Of a stretch of 64,000 bases of DNA, positions 17,333 to 25,818 are shown piece after piece. Source of the stretch: Clostridiales bacterium (GTDB taxonomy: Bacteria > Bacillota > Clostridia > Saccharofermentanales > Saccharofermentanaceae); assembly GCA_017962145.1 (NCBI GenBank), contig JAGCVX010000037.1:124001-188000 (forward strand). Reading direction: 5' to 3'. The notes under the pieces were generated by a model. It searched no databases and had not been told where the DNA came from. It worked only from the letters and a program-made list of their open reading frames with translations. Positions within the stretch are counted from its first letter, which is position 1. Each line of letters opens with the position of its first letter. The translations under genes and the position numbers were made by a program.

Positions 17333-18246
17333 GTATAGCAGTAAAAGTAGGTCAGGTCGACCTGAAAAACCCGATCATTCTGGCTTCCGGTACTTGTGGT
17401 TTCGGCAGAGAGCTCTCTGAGTATATGGATCTGAGCAAACTCGGTGCCCTTTCTTCAAAAGGATTGACGCTTCTTCCCAGAGATGGTAACCAGGGCGTAC
17501 GTGTTGCGGAAACACCTTCGGGTATGCTCAACTGCGTAGGTCTTCAGAACCCCGGCGTGGATGCGTTTCTGGCTACGGAATTAGATTATATGGTCGAAAG
17601 CGGTGCCGGTGTCGTTGTAAATGTGGCAGGACATTCGAACGAAGACTATATCGCAATGGTTGAAAAGCTCGATCCTTACAAGGATAAGATCGATGCACTC
17701 GAACTGAATTTCTCCTGCCCGAATGTAAAAGAAGGCTGTATGGTAATCGGATCTTCTCCGAAAGCGATCGAGGCGCTGGTATCTGATCTTAGAAAAAGAA
17801 CGGATCTTCCGATGTGGATCAAGCTTACGCCGAATGTCACATCTATCGCGGAAACGGCAAAAGGCGCAGAAGCAGGTGGTGCTGATGCGATCGTGGCAAT
17901 CAATACGATGCTGGGTATGGCAATCGATATTAGAACAAGAAGACCTTTGCTGCATAACAATACAGGCGGTCTTTCCGGTCCTTGTGTCAAGCCGGTCGCA
18001 CTTCGTATGGTTCACGACATCTACGATGCGGTGAAGATCCCTGTCGTCGGATGCGGCGGAATCTCTACTTATGAAGATGTGCTCGAGTTCATGATCGCCG
18101 GCGCATCGGCTGTCGAGCTCGGAACGATCACGCTGGTTCATCCGACCCGTCCGGCCGAGATCGTCGAAGATCTTGCAAAATACTGTGCTGATAATGGAAT
18201 TGAAGAACTGTCTTCCTTAACAGGAACACTTGAATTGTGGAGGTAA
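17329..18246 (+). CDS. pyrD: Dihydroorotate dehydrogenase B catalytic subunit
   Basis: This FMN enzyme oxidises dihydroorotate to orotate and pairs with PyrK for NAD+-linked electron transfer. The 305-residue class 1B protein has the catalytic region LNFSCPNVKEG and the FMN-binding VGCGGISTYEDV. It starts at GTG behind a near-ideal site, AGGAGGTGATC, inside the end of pyrK. Confidence 0.95.
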   Translation: MSIAVKVGQVDLKNPIILASGTCGFGRELSEYMDLSKLGALSSKGLTLLPRDGNQGVRVAETPSGMLNCVGLQNPGVDAFLATELDYMVESGAGVVVNVAGHSNEDYIAMVEKLDPYKDKIDALELNFSCPNVKEGCMVIGSSPKAIEALVSDLRKRTDLPMWIKLTPNVTSIAETAKGAEAGGADAIVAINTMLGMAIDIRTRRPLLHNNTGGLSGPCVKPVALRMVHDIYDAVKIPVVGCGGISTYEDVLEFMIAGASAVELGTITLVHPTRPAEIVEDLAKYCADNGIEELSSLTGTLELWR

Positions 18247-18250
18247 GAAA

Positions 18251-19108
18251 ATGAAAACGATTTCAGATTATTTATTTGCTACTAATGCGGTTCGTGTAAG
18301 CGATCCGGAGAAGCCGTTCTGGTATGCTTCCGGAACACTCGGCCCATTCTACGTAAATACGCACTTCCTTCTGGAGTCGGAAGAAAAGGCAAACGAACTT
18401 CTGGCTTTGATCGAACAGGCAGCAGCCGGCGATCGCGCGGATTTTCTTACTGCCATTCTCCCGTTTGTGAAGAAACAGTACGAGACATCCGAGTCTTATA
18501 AGACCGTTATCGATCTGATCGTAGCAAAGGCTAAAGAACTCGATTTCGACTTTATCTCCGGTGGTGAAAGAAGAGACTTTTTCTTCTCCCTGATGCCGGC
18601 ATACCTTCTCGGAAAACCGCATCTGAGCATCTTTAAAGATGGTGAGACCTACTATTCTGAGAATGTGGAAGGCAAGGCCAAGAAAGTCGGAGAAGGCGAT
18701 CTTTCCGGAAAAGTATCTCTTCATATCGCAGATCTGATCACGGAAGCCTCTTCTTATACAAATGCATGGATCCCGTCGATCCGCGGTGTCGGTGCCAAGA
18801 TCAACGATACGATCGCAGTTATCGACCGTCTTCAGGGCGGTGAAGCGAACCTCAAGAAGGAAGGCGTCAATATGTATACCTTCGCAAAGATCGAACTCTC
18901 ACTCTTTGATGAAGCTGTAGAGAAGGGCGTTCTTTCTCAGGCGCAGCGCGAAATGGTTGCTCACTTCATGGAAAACCCGATCGACTACATGAAGGCATTC
19001 CTGGTTGCGCATCCGAACTTTATCGACGAGCAGATCGCACTCGGCGGAAAGCCGAAGAAGCGTGCTGAGATGGCGATCTCCCGTGGCTATGTGCCGGGAA
19101 GGGAATAA
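18251..19108 (+). CDS. pyrE: Divergent orotate phosphoribosyltransferase
   Basis: By position it should convert orotate and PRPP to OMP, filling the only step from carbamoyl aspartate formation onward not otherwise encoded here. At 285 residues it is longer than classical PyrE (about 210). The segment FISGGERRDFFFSLMPAYLLGKPH (101-124) resembles the orotate-binding core. The canonical PRPP loop (VVVDDVxTTG) is replaced by LHIADLITEASSY (157-169), lacking the paired acidic residues and the TG. The start at 18251 follows GTGGAGGTAAG. The assignment rests on context plus the partial similarity; reduced or altered activity cannot be excluded. Confidence 0.75.
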   Translation: MKTISDYLFATNAVRVSDPEKPFWYASGTLGPFYVNTHFLLESEEKANELLALIEQAAAGDRADFLTAILPFVKKQYETSESYKTVIDLIVAKAKELDFDFISGGERRDFFFSLMPAYLLGKPHLSIFKDGETYYSENVEGKAKKVGEGDLSGKVSLHIADLITEASSYTNAWIPSIRGVGAKINDTIAVIDRLQGGEANLKKEGVNMYTFAKIELSLFDEAVEKGVLSQAQREMVAHFMENPIDYMKAFLVAHPNFIDEQIALGGKPKKRAEMAISRGYVPGRE

Positions 19109-19109
19109 T

Positions 19110-19691
19110 TTGATCCGTCGGACATACGAAGAAAAACAACACGTGACCGGAAACTATCAAATTCCGGTCACGATCCGTTATGGCAAGCTTAAGCGGCTGC
19201 GTATCCATCTGGATGAGAACGGCCGTGTCGTCGCGCATGCGCCGAAACGTGTGACGCTCAAGGAGATCGATCAGTTTATCGAAAGCAATCTGGACTGGAT
19301 CGATAAGCAAAGAAGAAAGCAGCTCACTAAGGTCCGTCTTCCCAGGATCGATGAAGCCGAGCAAAGAAGAAAAGCAAGGATCATCAAGGCCAGGGCCAGT
19401 GCATTTCTAGCGGTATATGACGGAAAGAAACCATCCCGCATATTCGTGAGAAATATGAGCAGCCGGTGGGGCTCCTGTTCGAGTAAAGGCAATATCTCGC
19501 TAAATGTGTATCTGCTGGATGTCGAGCCGGAACTTTTCGAATATGTACTGATCCACGAACTGTCACATCTTTACCATATGAACCATTCACGGGCATTCTG
19601 GGCACAGGTCGCCCGATACTGCCCGGACTATAAAGCCTGCCGTGCGGCATTGAGAAAATATGAGATACCGAAAAAGGAAGCAAATCAATAG
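19110..19691 (+). CDS. YgjP-like (DUF45) metallopeptidase
   Basis: This is a 193-residue predicted zinc peptidase of the YgjP/DUF45 family. The motif HELSH (His149, Glu150, His153) and the downstream NHSRAFW with the third ligand His159 are present, as is the family segment MSSRWGSCSSKGNISLN. The start is taken as TTG at 19110, one base after the pyrE stop, with AAGGGA upstream. Longer extensions would lie entirely within pyrE. It is probably cotranscribed with the pyr genes, but a pyrimidine role is not implied. Confidence 0.85.
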   Translation: MIRRTYEEKQHVTGNYQIPVTIRYGKLKRLRIHLDENGRVVAHAPKRVTLKEIDQFIESNLDWIDKQRRKQLTKVRLPRIDEAEQRRKARIIKARASAFLAVYDGKKPSRIFVRNMSSRWGSCSSKGNISLNVYLLDVEPELFEYVLIHELSHLYHMNHSRAFWAQVARYCPDYKACRAALRKYEIPKKEANQ

Positions 19692-19697
19692 AATCGG

Positions 19698-19726
19698 TTG
19701 ATTAAAAAATGTCAATTCGATATACT
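19698..19726 (+). promoter_or_regulatory. Promoter of the acyl-CoA ligase / tldDE unit
   Basis: TTGATT at 19698-19703 and TATACT at 19721-19726 are separated by exactly 17 bp. The next ATG is at 19786 with AGGAAC upstream. Confidence 0.75.
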
Positions 19727-19785
19727 ATTTTTGTTGGAATTTTCGAGTTTTAACGGGATTTTAGGAAACGCGAGGAACTTACTTT

Positions 19786-21489
19786 ATGAAGAACATTCCC
19801 TTATACGAAGTACGACACATCGAAGACCTTCGAGACATGCTCAAGCAGAGCGTCGAACTGTATGGAGATCTTCCACTTTTCTACTACAAGAAAGTGAAGG
19901 GCGGGGAGTACGAACACTATACTTTCAATGATTACAATAAATCAGTTCAGGCAATGGGTACAGGTCTTTCCCATCTTTGCGGACTCGGATCCCGTATCGC
20001 GATCCTCGCGGAGACCCGCTATGAGTGGTATGTATCCTATCTGGCTACCACAAACGGTACCGGTATCGTGGTTCCTCTTGATAAGGAGCTTCCGCCGGAT
20101 GAAGTTGCCAGCTGTCTGAATCGTGCTGAAGTTAACTGTGTAATCTATTCTTCTTCGAAGCAGAATGTTCTCGATGAGATCAAGGATCAGATTCCGGGCG
20201 TTAAGTATTTCGTCTGCATGGATAAGACTGATCGCGAAGGCGTTAACTATTTCTATGATGTTCTCAACGATGGCCAGAAGAAACTCGATGCAGGCGACAG
20301 ACTCTTCCTTGACGCGCCGATCGATCGTGAAGCGATGACGATCCTTCTGTTTACCAGTGGTACAACTGACAGAAGTAAGGCGGTTATGCTGAACCAGAAG
20401 AATATCTGTAAGAACCTTGAAGGCATGTGCTCGATGCTCTATATCGACCAGAACGACATGTTCCTTTCCGTTCTGCCTCTGCATCACACATATGAGTGCA
20501 CCTGCGGCTTCCTCTGCCAGGTATATCGTGGTTCCCATATCGCGATCTGCGAAGGTCTGCGTTATATCGTGCCGAACATGCAGCAGTCGAAGGTATCCAT
20601 CATCCTCGTCGTACCGCTCATGCTTGAAAAGTTCCATAAGAGCATCATGGCAAAAGCCAAGGCAAATAAGAAGATGGCCAGAAAGTTCGAATTTGGTAGA
20701 AAACTCTGCAAATTCCTTCTTTTCTTCGGTATCGACAAGCGTAAGAAGATCTTTAAGCAGGTCCACGATACATTTGGCGGCAACCTCCGTATGATCATCA
20801 GTGGTGGTGCGGCGATCGACCCGCAGATCATCCAGGATATGCAGGATATGGGATTCGGCTGCGTACAGGGCTATGGTCTAACCGAGTGTGCTCCGATCCT
20901 GGCTTTGAATCGTGACTGTGACTTTAATAACCGTGCTGCCGGTCTTCCGCTTCCGGATGTAGACGTTCAGGTCGTTGATAAAGATGAAAACGGCATCGGT
21001 GAATTTATCGCAAAGGGCGATAACGTCATGATGGGCTACTACAAGAACGAAGAAGCGACGAAAGAAGCGATCGATGAGAAGGGTTACTATCATACCGGTG
21101 ACCTCGGTTATATCGATAAAGACGGTTTCTGCATCATCACTGGCAGAAAGAAGAACGTTATCATCGCAAAGAACGGTAAGAACGTATTCCCTGAAGAGAT
21201 CGAGACACAGCTTTGCATGTCCGATTACATCGAAGAGTGTCTGGTTTCCGGTGAAGAAGAAAACGATGATGTTATCATCACTGCAACGATCTTCCCGTGT
21301 ATGGAAGAAGTGAAGAAGCTTCTCGGCGAAAATCCGGATGACGATGCCGTACAGCATCTCATGGATGAAGAAGTCGCGAAGGTAAATAAGAATCTGGTCA
21401 ACTATAAGCATATCAAGCGCGTTGTTCTTCGTGATACGGAATTCGAGAAGACTACCAGTAAAAAGATCAGAAGACAGTATAAGAAATAA
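19786..21489 (+). CDS. AMP-dependent long-chain acyl-CoA ligase
   Basis: This adenylate-forming enzyme probably activates fatty acids to acyl-CoA. The 567-residue protein has the phosphate loop LLFTSGTTDRSKAV (about 187-200), GYGLTECAP, YHTGDLGYIDKDGF and the C-terminal lysine region KKIRRQYKK. It resembles the long-chain fatty acid ligase branch. The substrate cannot be read from sequence. Its own promoter lies upstream, and tldD follows after 27 bases, so they are probably cotranscribed. Confidence 0.88.
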   Translation: MKNIPLYEVRHIEDLRDMLKQSVELYGDLPLFYYKKVKGGEYEHYTFNDYNKSVQAMGTGLSHLCGLGSRIAILAETRYEWYVSYLATTNGTGIVVPLDKELPPDEVASCLNRAEVNCVIYSSSKQNVLDEIKDQIPGVKYFVCMDKTDREGVNYFYDVLNDGQKKLDAGDRLFLDAPIDREAMTILLFTSGTTDRSKAVMLNQKNICKNLEGMCSMLYIDQNDMFLSVLPLHHTYECTCGFLCQVYRGSHIAICEGLRYIVPNMQQSKVSIILVVPLMLEKFHKSIMAKAKANKKMARKFEFGRKLCKFLLFFGIDKRKKIFKQVHDTFGGNLRMIISGGAAIDPQIIQDMQDMGFGCVQGYGLTECAPILALNRDCDFNNRAAGLPLPDVDVQVVDKDENGIGEFIAKGDNVMMGYYKNEEATKEAIDEKGYYHTGDLGYIDKDGFCIITGRKKNVIIAKNGKNVFPEEIETQLCMSDYIEECLVSGEEENDDVIITATIFPCMEEVKKLLGENPDDDAVQHLMDEEVAKVNKNLVNYKHIKRVVLRDTEFEKTTSKKIRRQYKK

Positions 21490-21516
21490 TCTGAAATCAG
21501 GAGGCCCCAAACCTGC

Positions 21517-22902
21517 ATGTTATCTCAATCAAGTATCGAAAGGATCCTTACCGCAGCACTTTCACGCGGTGGTGATTTTTCCGAAGTATATATCGAGCGT
21601 TGTAAGTCGACCTCTGTGTCTCTGCTTAACGGAGTCGTAGAGAGTACCGGATCGCATCTGGATCTGGGTATCGGTATTCGTATACTGGAAGGAGATAAAT
21701 GTGTATATGTTTACTCCAACGATCTCTATCACGAAGACAAACTGATCCGCATGGCTCAAAATGCATCTGCATCCCTTTCTCAGGTCGAGTCCGGAAAGAC
21801 TGTTTATCTAGAGCCTCAGATCGAATACTTTTCACATAAATACAAGATCGCGCCGACTTCGGTCTCGAAGTCCGAAAAGGTCGCGAAACTTCGTTGTGCC
21901 AGCGAAACGGCCACGGCGTATTCTTCATTGATCACGCAGACGTCCGCATCTACTGCCGCAAATGAAAAAGACGTATGGATCGCGAATTCTGACGGCCTTT
22001 ATGTGGCTGATCACAGATCTCGTACGCGTGTAATGATCCAGGCGATCGCAAGTTCCGAAGAAGATAAGCAGTATGGCTATTTCGGCCCCGGAAGTGCGCA
22101 GGGACATGAGTTCTTCGAAGAACTCGATATGGACGATCTTGCCAATCAGGCAGCAAAGATCGCTACTACGATGCTTTCTGCTAAGCCTTGTCCCTCCGGA
22201 AAGATGCCTGTAGTTATCGGAAATGCTTTCGGCGGCGTTATCTTCCACGAAGCCTGTGGTCACGCGTTGGAAGCAACTTCTGTCGGAATCAAGGCATCGT
22301 ATTTCACCGATAAACTCGGCCAGCAGATCGCCAATCCTTTGGTTACTGCCTATGACGATGCGAAAATCGCCAAAGAATGGGGCTCTTATGAGGTCGACGA
22401 TGAAGGAACTCCGTCACAAACGAACCTTCTGATCAAAGATGGTATCCTGAACAGTTATCTGATCGATAAGATCGGAAGCAGAAGAATGAATATGCCTTCT
22501 ACAGGATGCTCCAGAAGACAGAACTATACATTTGCTCCGACATCCCGTATGTCGAATACATTTATCGCCGCAGGAAAAAGCACTCCGGAAGAGATCATCG
22601 CGGATACGGAATACGGAATCTATGCAGCCAATATGGGCGGTGGTTCGGTAGATACCTCGACCGGTGAATTTAACTTTGCGGTAAATGAAGCCTATATGAT
22701 CCGTAACGGTAAGATCTGCGAGCCTGTAAAAGGCGCGACGCTTATCGGTAAAGGCAACGAAGTCCTGATGAATATCGACCGTGTTGGAAATGACCTGAAA
22801 CTCGCTCAGGGTGTTTGCGGTTCGGAAAGCGGAAGTGTTGCTGTAGATGTCGGTCAGCCGACGATCCGTGTATCGGAAATCACAGTTGGCGGCCAGGGCT
22901 AA
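21517..22902 (+). CDS. tldD: TldD metalloprotease subunit
   Basis: TldD forms a heterodimeric zinc protease with TldE that trims unfolded peptides; in E. coli the pair matures microcin B17 and degrades the CcdA antitoxin. The 461-residue protein carries the HExxxH motif HEACGH (His244, Glu245, His249) that defines the catalytic subunit. AGGAGG precedes the ATG by 12 bases. tldE follows after 13 bases. No peptide-modification genes are nearby that would name a substrate. Confidence 0.93.
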   Translation: MLSQSSIERILTAALSRGGDFSEVYIERCKSTSVSLLNGVVESTGSHLDLGIGIRILEGDKCVYVYSNDLYHEDKLIRMAQNASASLSQVESGKTVYLEPQIEYFSHKYKIAPTSVSKSEKVAKLRCASETATAYSSLITQTSASTAANEKDVWIANSDGLYVADHRSRTRVMIQAIASSEEDKQYGYFGPGSAQGHEFFEELDMDDLANQAAKIATTMLSAKPCPSGKMPVVIGNAFGGVIFHEACGHALEATSVGIKASYFTDKLGQQIANPLVTAYDDAKIAKEWGSYEVDDEGTPSQTNLLIKDGILNSYLIDKIGSRRMNMPSTGCSRRQNYTFAPTSRMSNTFIAAGKSTPEEIIADTEYGIYAANMGGGSVDTSTGEFNFAVNEAYMIRNGKICEPVKGATLIGKGNEVLMNIDRVGNDLKLAQGVCGSESGSVAVDVGQPTIRVSEITVGGQG

Positions 22903-22915
22903 GGAAGGAAAGAAG

Positions 22916-24274
22916 ATGGACAACCAGATTCGTAAATATATCGATGATTTGTTGAAGGCGGCGGAAAAGGAAGGCTTCGTCGAATCCGAAGTCTACTATG
23001 AGAGCGATGTCTCTATGTCTGTCGCGGCAAGAGAAAGAAAGATATCCCAGTTCGAGTGTTCGGATGCGGCCGGTCTTTCTTTCAGAGGTCTCTATAACGG
23101 ACAGATGGGTTATGCCTATACGGAAGATATTCACGATGAGATGATTCCGTTTTTGCTTTCCCAGGCTAAGGATAACTGCGGTGTGCTTGAAGTAAAAGAG
23201 AAGATCACCGTTTATGAAGGCGACAAAGAGTATCCGACGTTTGAATCGTTTACGGAAGAACTGACTTCTTTGGATTATGACTCGCTTTCGAAGATGGCTC
23301 TCGAGATGGAAGGTGCCCTTTTAGACTACGATCCGCGTATCCAAGCTGTGGATGACTGTTATACGATGTATAACGAGTCCGAGCTTTATATCAAAAACAG
23401 TAAGGGCATGCTCTGTGAAGCTAGAACAAACAGCTTTGACGTCTATCTCGGATGCCGTGCCAAAGAGAATGATGATGTACAGACCTATGGAAAGAGCTGG
23501 TGTTTTTGCAAACTTTCCGAATTCTCGATGAAAGACTGTGTCGAAAAAGTCGGAAAACGCGTGATCGCAAAACTCGGTGCCGCTCCGGTTCCGTCGGTTA
23601 AGACATCCATCGTGCTGGACCAGTCCGCTGCAACGAGCCTTCTGGCTGCATTCGCCGGTGCATTTTCCGCAGAATCGATGCATAAGGGTCTTTCCCGTCT
23701 GGCCGGTCGAATCGGTGAGACGATCGCAAATGAGAAGGTGACGCTTATTGATGAAGGTATGATCGAGGACAGCCCGTTCTGCATCCCGTTCGATTCAGAA
23801 GGAGTTGCCGCCAAGAGAACGGTTCTCATCGATAAAGGTGTATTTACATCTGCGCTGCATAACAGAAAGACTGCGCTTGTTGATGGTCTTGAAAGTACAG
23901 GTAATGGTTTCCGTGGCGGTCCGAAGGGCGCTCTCGGGATTTCTTCGACCAATCTGCATTTTGAAAACGGTGATATGACGCAGGAAGAACTTTTTGCCAA
24001 GATGAAGGACGGCATCCTGATCACTGCGATCCACGGCCTGCACGCCGGAATCAACGGTATCTCCGGCGAGTTCTCGCTGATGTCCGAAGGCTTTGAGATC
24101 AAAGACGGAAAAGTCGGAAAACCGATCAATCAGATCACGATCGCCGATAATTTCTTCGACATTCTGATGAAGGTGGAAGCACTTGGAAATGACGTGGATT
24201 ACCATTCTCCGGAACGCGGCCACACTCAGTCTCCGAGCCTTCTGATCCCGGATGTTTCCGTAGCAGGTGAGTAA
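22916..24274 (+). CDS. pmbA: TldE/PmbA protease subunit
   Basis: This is the non-catalytic partner of TldD, 452 residues long, without an HExxxH motif. The typical segments EGVAAKRTVLIDKGV and LHGLHAG-like repeats with GEFSLMSEGFEIKDG near the C-terminus identify the family. The start at 22916 follows AAGGAAGG. The stop is one base away from the stop of the convergent carboxypeptidase gene. Confidence 0.93.
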   Translation: MDNQIRKYIDDLLKAAEKEGFVESEVYYESDVSMSVAARERKISQFECSDAAGLSFRGLYNGQMGYAYTEDIHDEMIPFLLSQAKDNCGVLEVKEKITVYEGDKEYPTFESFTEELTSLDYDSLSKMALEMEGALLDYDPRIQAVDDCYTMYNESELYIKNSKGMLCEARTNSFDVYLGCRAKENDDVQTYGKSWCFCKLSEFSMKDCVEKVGKRVIAKLGAAPVPSVKTSIVLDQSAATSLLAAFAGAFSAESMHKGLSRLAGRIGETIANEKVTLIDEGMIEDSPFCIPFDSEGVAAKRTVLIDKGVFTSALHNRKTALVDGLESTGNGFRGGPKGALGISSTNLHFENGDMTQEELFAKMKDGILITAIHGLHAGINGISGEFSLMSEGFEIKDGKVGKPINQITIADNFFDILMKVEALGNDVDYHSPERGHTQSPSLLIPDVSVAGE

Positions 24275-24275
24275 G

Positions 24276-25703
24276 TTACAGGATCCTCGGATTCTTGTGG
24301 TTTTTCAGGAATTTTCTCTTCTTTGTGAGTTTGATGAAGAAGACGATCGCGAAAACCAGGATCGAAGTTAAAACTAAACCAAGAAGACTGATAAGGATGA
24401 TCTTTCCTATATCGGTCTTTTTTTCTGTCGTCTGTTTATCGGCTTCGCTTTCGAGCGCATTCTTATCTTTGATCTCGAGTGTCAGATATCCGATCGTATA
24501 AGACACGCGGTCTGAAAAATGGCGGTTTATGGGAAGTACGAAATACTGGTTCGGATCAAGCGGATCGATGACCATCTGGGAAAGGTCGATCTCGTTACTG
24601 TAACCGGCATTTGCGACGGAAAGCGGAACCGTATAGTATTCCAGGATATGGATATACGATGCCGCAACGACAAGATTCGTCTGTGCCAAAGAAGTATTGA
24701 TCTGCTCGACTGTTGAATTCTGAAGCTCCGTAAACTCGGAAGGCTCGACTTTCGTTGTACTGTACTTAGTGAAGCAGTACTCGAAAAGCTCGGTCAGGGT
24801 TTCGTATCTGGATTCAGCATCCTTTGCTCCCATCAGGATTCCGATCAGTCTTTTTCCTTCTTTTTCCGCACCGGCAATGATCGTGTAACCGGACAGGTCG
24901 CTGTATCCTGTCTTTCCGCCGATATAGTACTCATATGCAGAAGAAGGGGTAGAGATATAGCGGTTCGCGTTATTCAAAACACGCTTATCGTTATACTTAT
25001 TGGTCGGTTCCATCGAGTAGGATGTCGTCGTCGCGATCGTGATGAAATCCTGATGCCGCAGGGCTTCTTCCAGGATCAATACCATATCGTGGCATGTCGT
25101 TAGATGATCCGTTTCCGCAAGCCCGTAAGGGTTCGTAAAATGCGTGTTCGTGCATCCAAGCTCGGTTGCACGTGTATTCATGCGCTTTACAAATGTATCG
25201 ACATCGCCGTCCATATAGATCGCAAGCGCCATCGCCGCGTCATTTGCGGATTTTAAGAGACTACAGTAAATGCACTGTTCCACGGTCACAACTTCGCCTT
25301 CAGTAAATCCGATGCGTACGTATTCTTCCGGGATCGTTTCATACATCTCTTTGGTGATCGTGATCTGATCGTCAAGCTGCAGCTGTTCCAGAGCCAGAAG
25401 GATCGTCATGATCTGCGTGATGCTGGCGGGCTGGCGAGGTGTATCGTATTCGCTTCCGATCAGCATGGTATCGGAAAGCGTATCGTAGATCAGATAAGCA
25501 CGAGAGTCCGAATACGGTGCATTTTCCGCAATCGGATCAAGAAGACCGTGAACCGGGTTGTCGACTGTGATCACACCGCCCTGGTCTGGCTCGGTCGTCG
25601 TCTCGTCTGTTTCAGCTAAAATCGGGGAGAAGGGAATGGAAAAGAGCATGCAAACCAGGAGAAGTCCGGCCGTAAACCGCATGAAAAGTCGTCTCGTCTG
25701 CAT
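24276..25703 (-). CDS. D-alanyl-D-alanine carboxypeptidase (DacF-like) with altered SxxK motif
   Basis: This penicillin-binding protein family normally removes the terminal D-Ala of peptidoglycan stem peptides. The 475-residue protein has a signal peptide, the peptidase S11 domain, a C-terminal beta domain and a membrane helix near the C-terminus followed by a basic tail. SAN (152-154) and KTG (264-266) are intact, but the first motif reads Ser94-Ile-Thr-Gln97, with Gln in place of the general-base lysine. The codon is CAG at 25413-25415. The start at 25703 follows GAGGGAG; an ATG 12 codons upstream has no such site. Activity may be lost or altered. Confidence 0.88.
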   Translation of the reverse strand: MQTRRLFMRFTAGLLLVCMLFSIPFSPILAETDETTTEPDQGGVITVDNPVHGLLDPIAENAPYSDSRAYLIYDTLSDTMLIGSEYDTPRQPASITQIMTILLALEQLQLDDQITITKEMYETIPEEYVRIGFTEGEVVTVEQCIYCSLLKSANDAAMALAIYMDGDVDTFVKRMNTRATELGCTNTHFTNPYGLAETDHLTTCHDMVLILEEALRHQDFITIATTTSYSMEPTNKYNDKRVLNNANRYISTPSSAYEYYIGGKTGYSDLSGYTIIAGAEKEGKRLIGILMGAKDAESRYETLTELFEYCFTKYSTTKVEPSEFTELQNSTVEQINTSLAQTNLVVAASYIHILEYYTVPLSVANAGYSNEIDLSQMVIDPLDPNQYFVLPINRHFSDRVSYTIGYLTLEIKDKNALESEADKQTTEKKTDIGKIILISLLGLVLTSILVFAIVFFIKLTKKRKFLKNHKNPRIL

Positions 25704-25818
25704 TCGTCTTTTTTCTCCCTCAAAATCAGTTTTCTTCATTCACAAAATGAGTGATTTCATGTATCATGAATAGGTACATCAACGAAAATAAATCGAAGTA
25801 GAAATCGAGGTCATTTAC

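Noticed and set aside
19005..19109. N-terminal extension of the YgjP-like gene
   Set aside because: It lies wholly within pyrE in another frame and lacks similarity to the family; the TTG at 19110 fits better.
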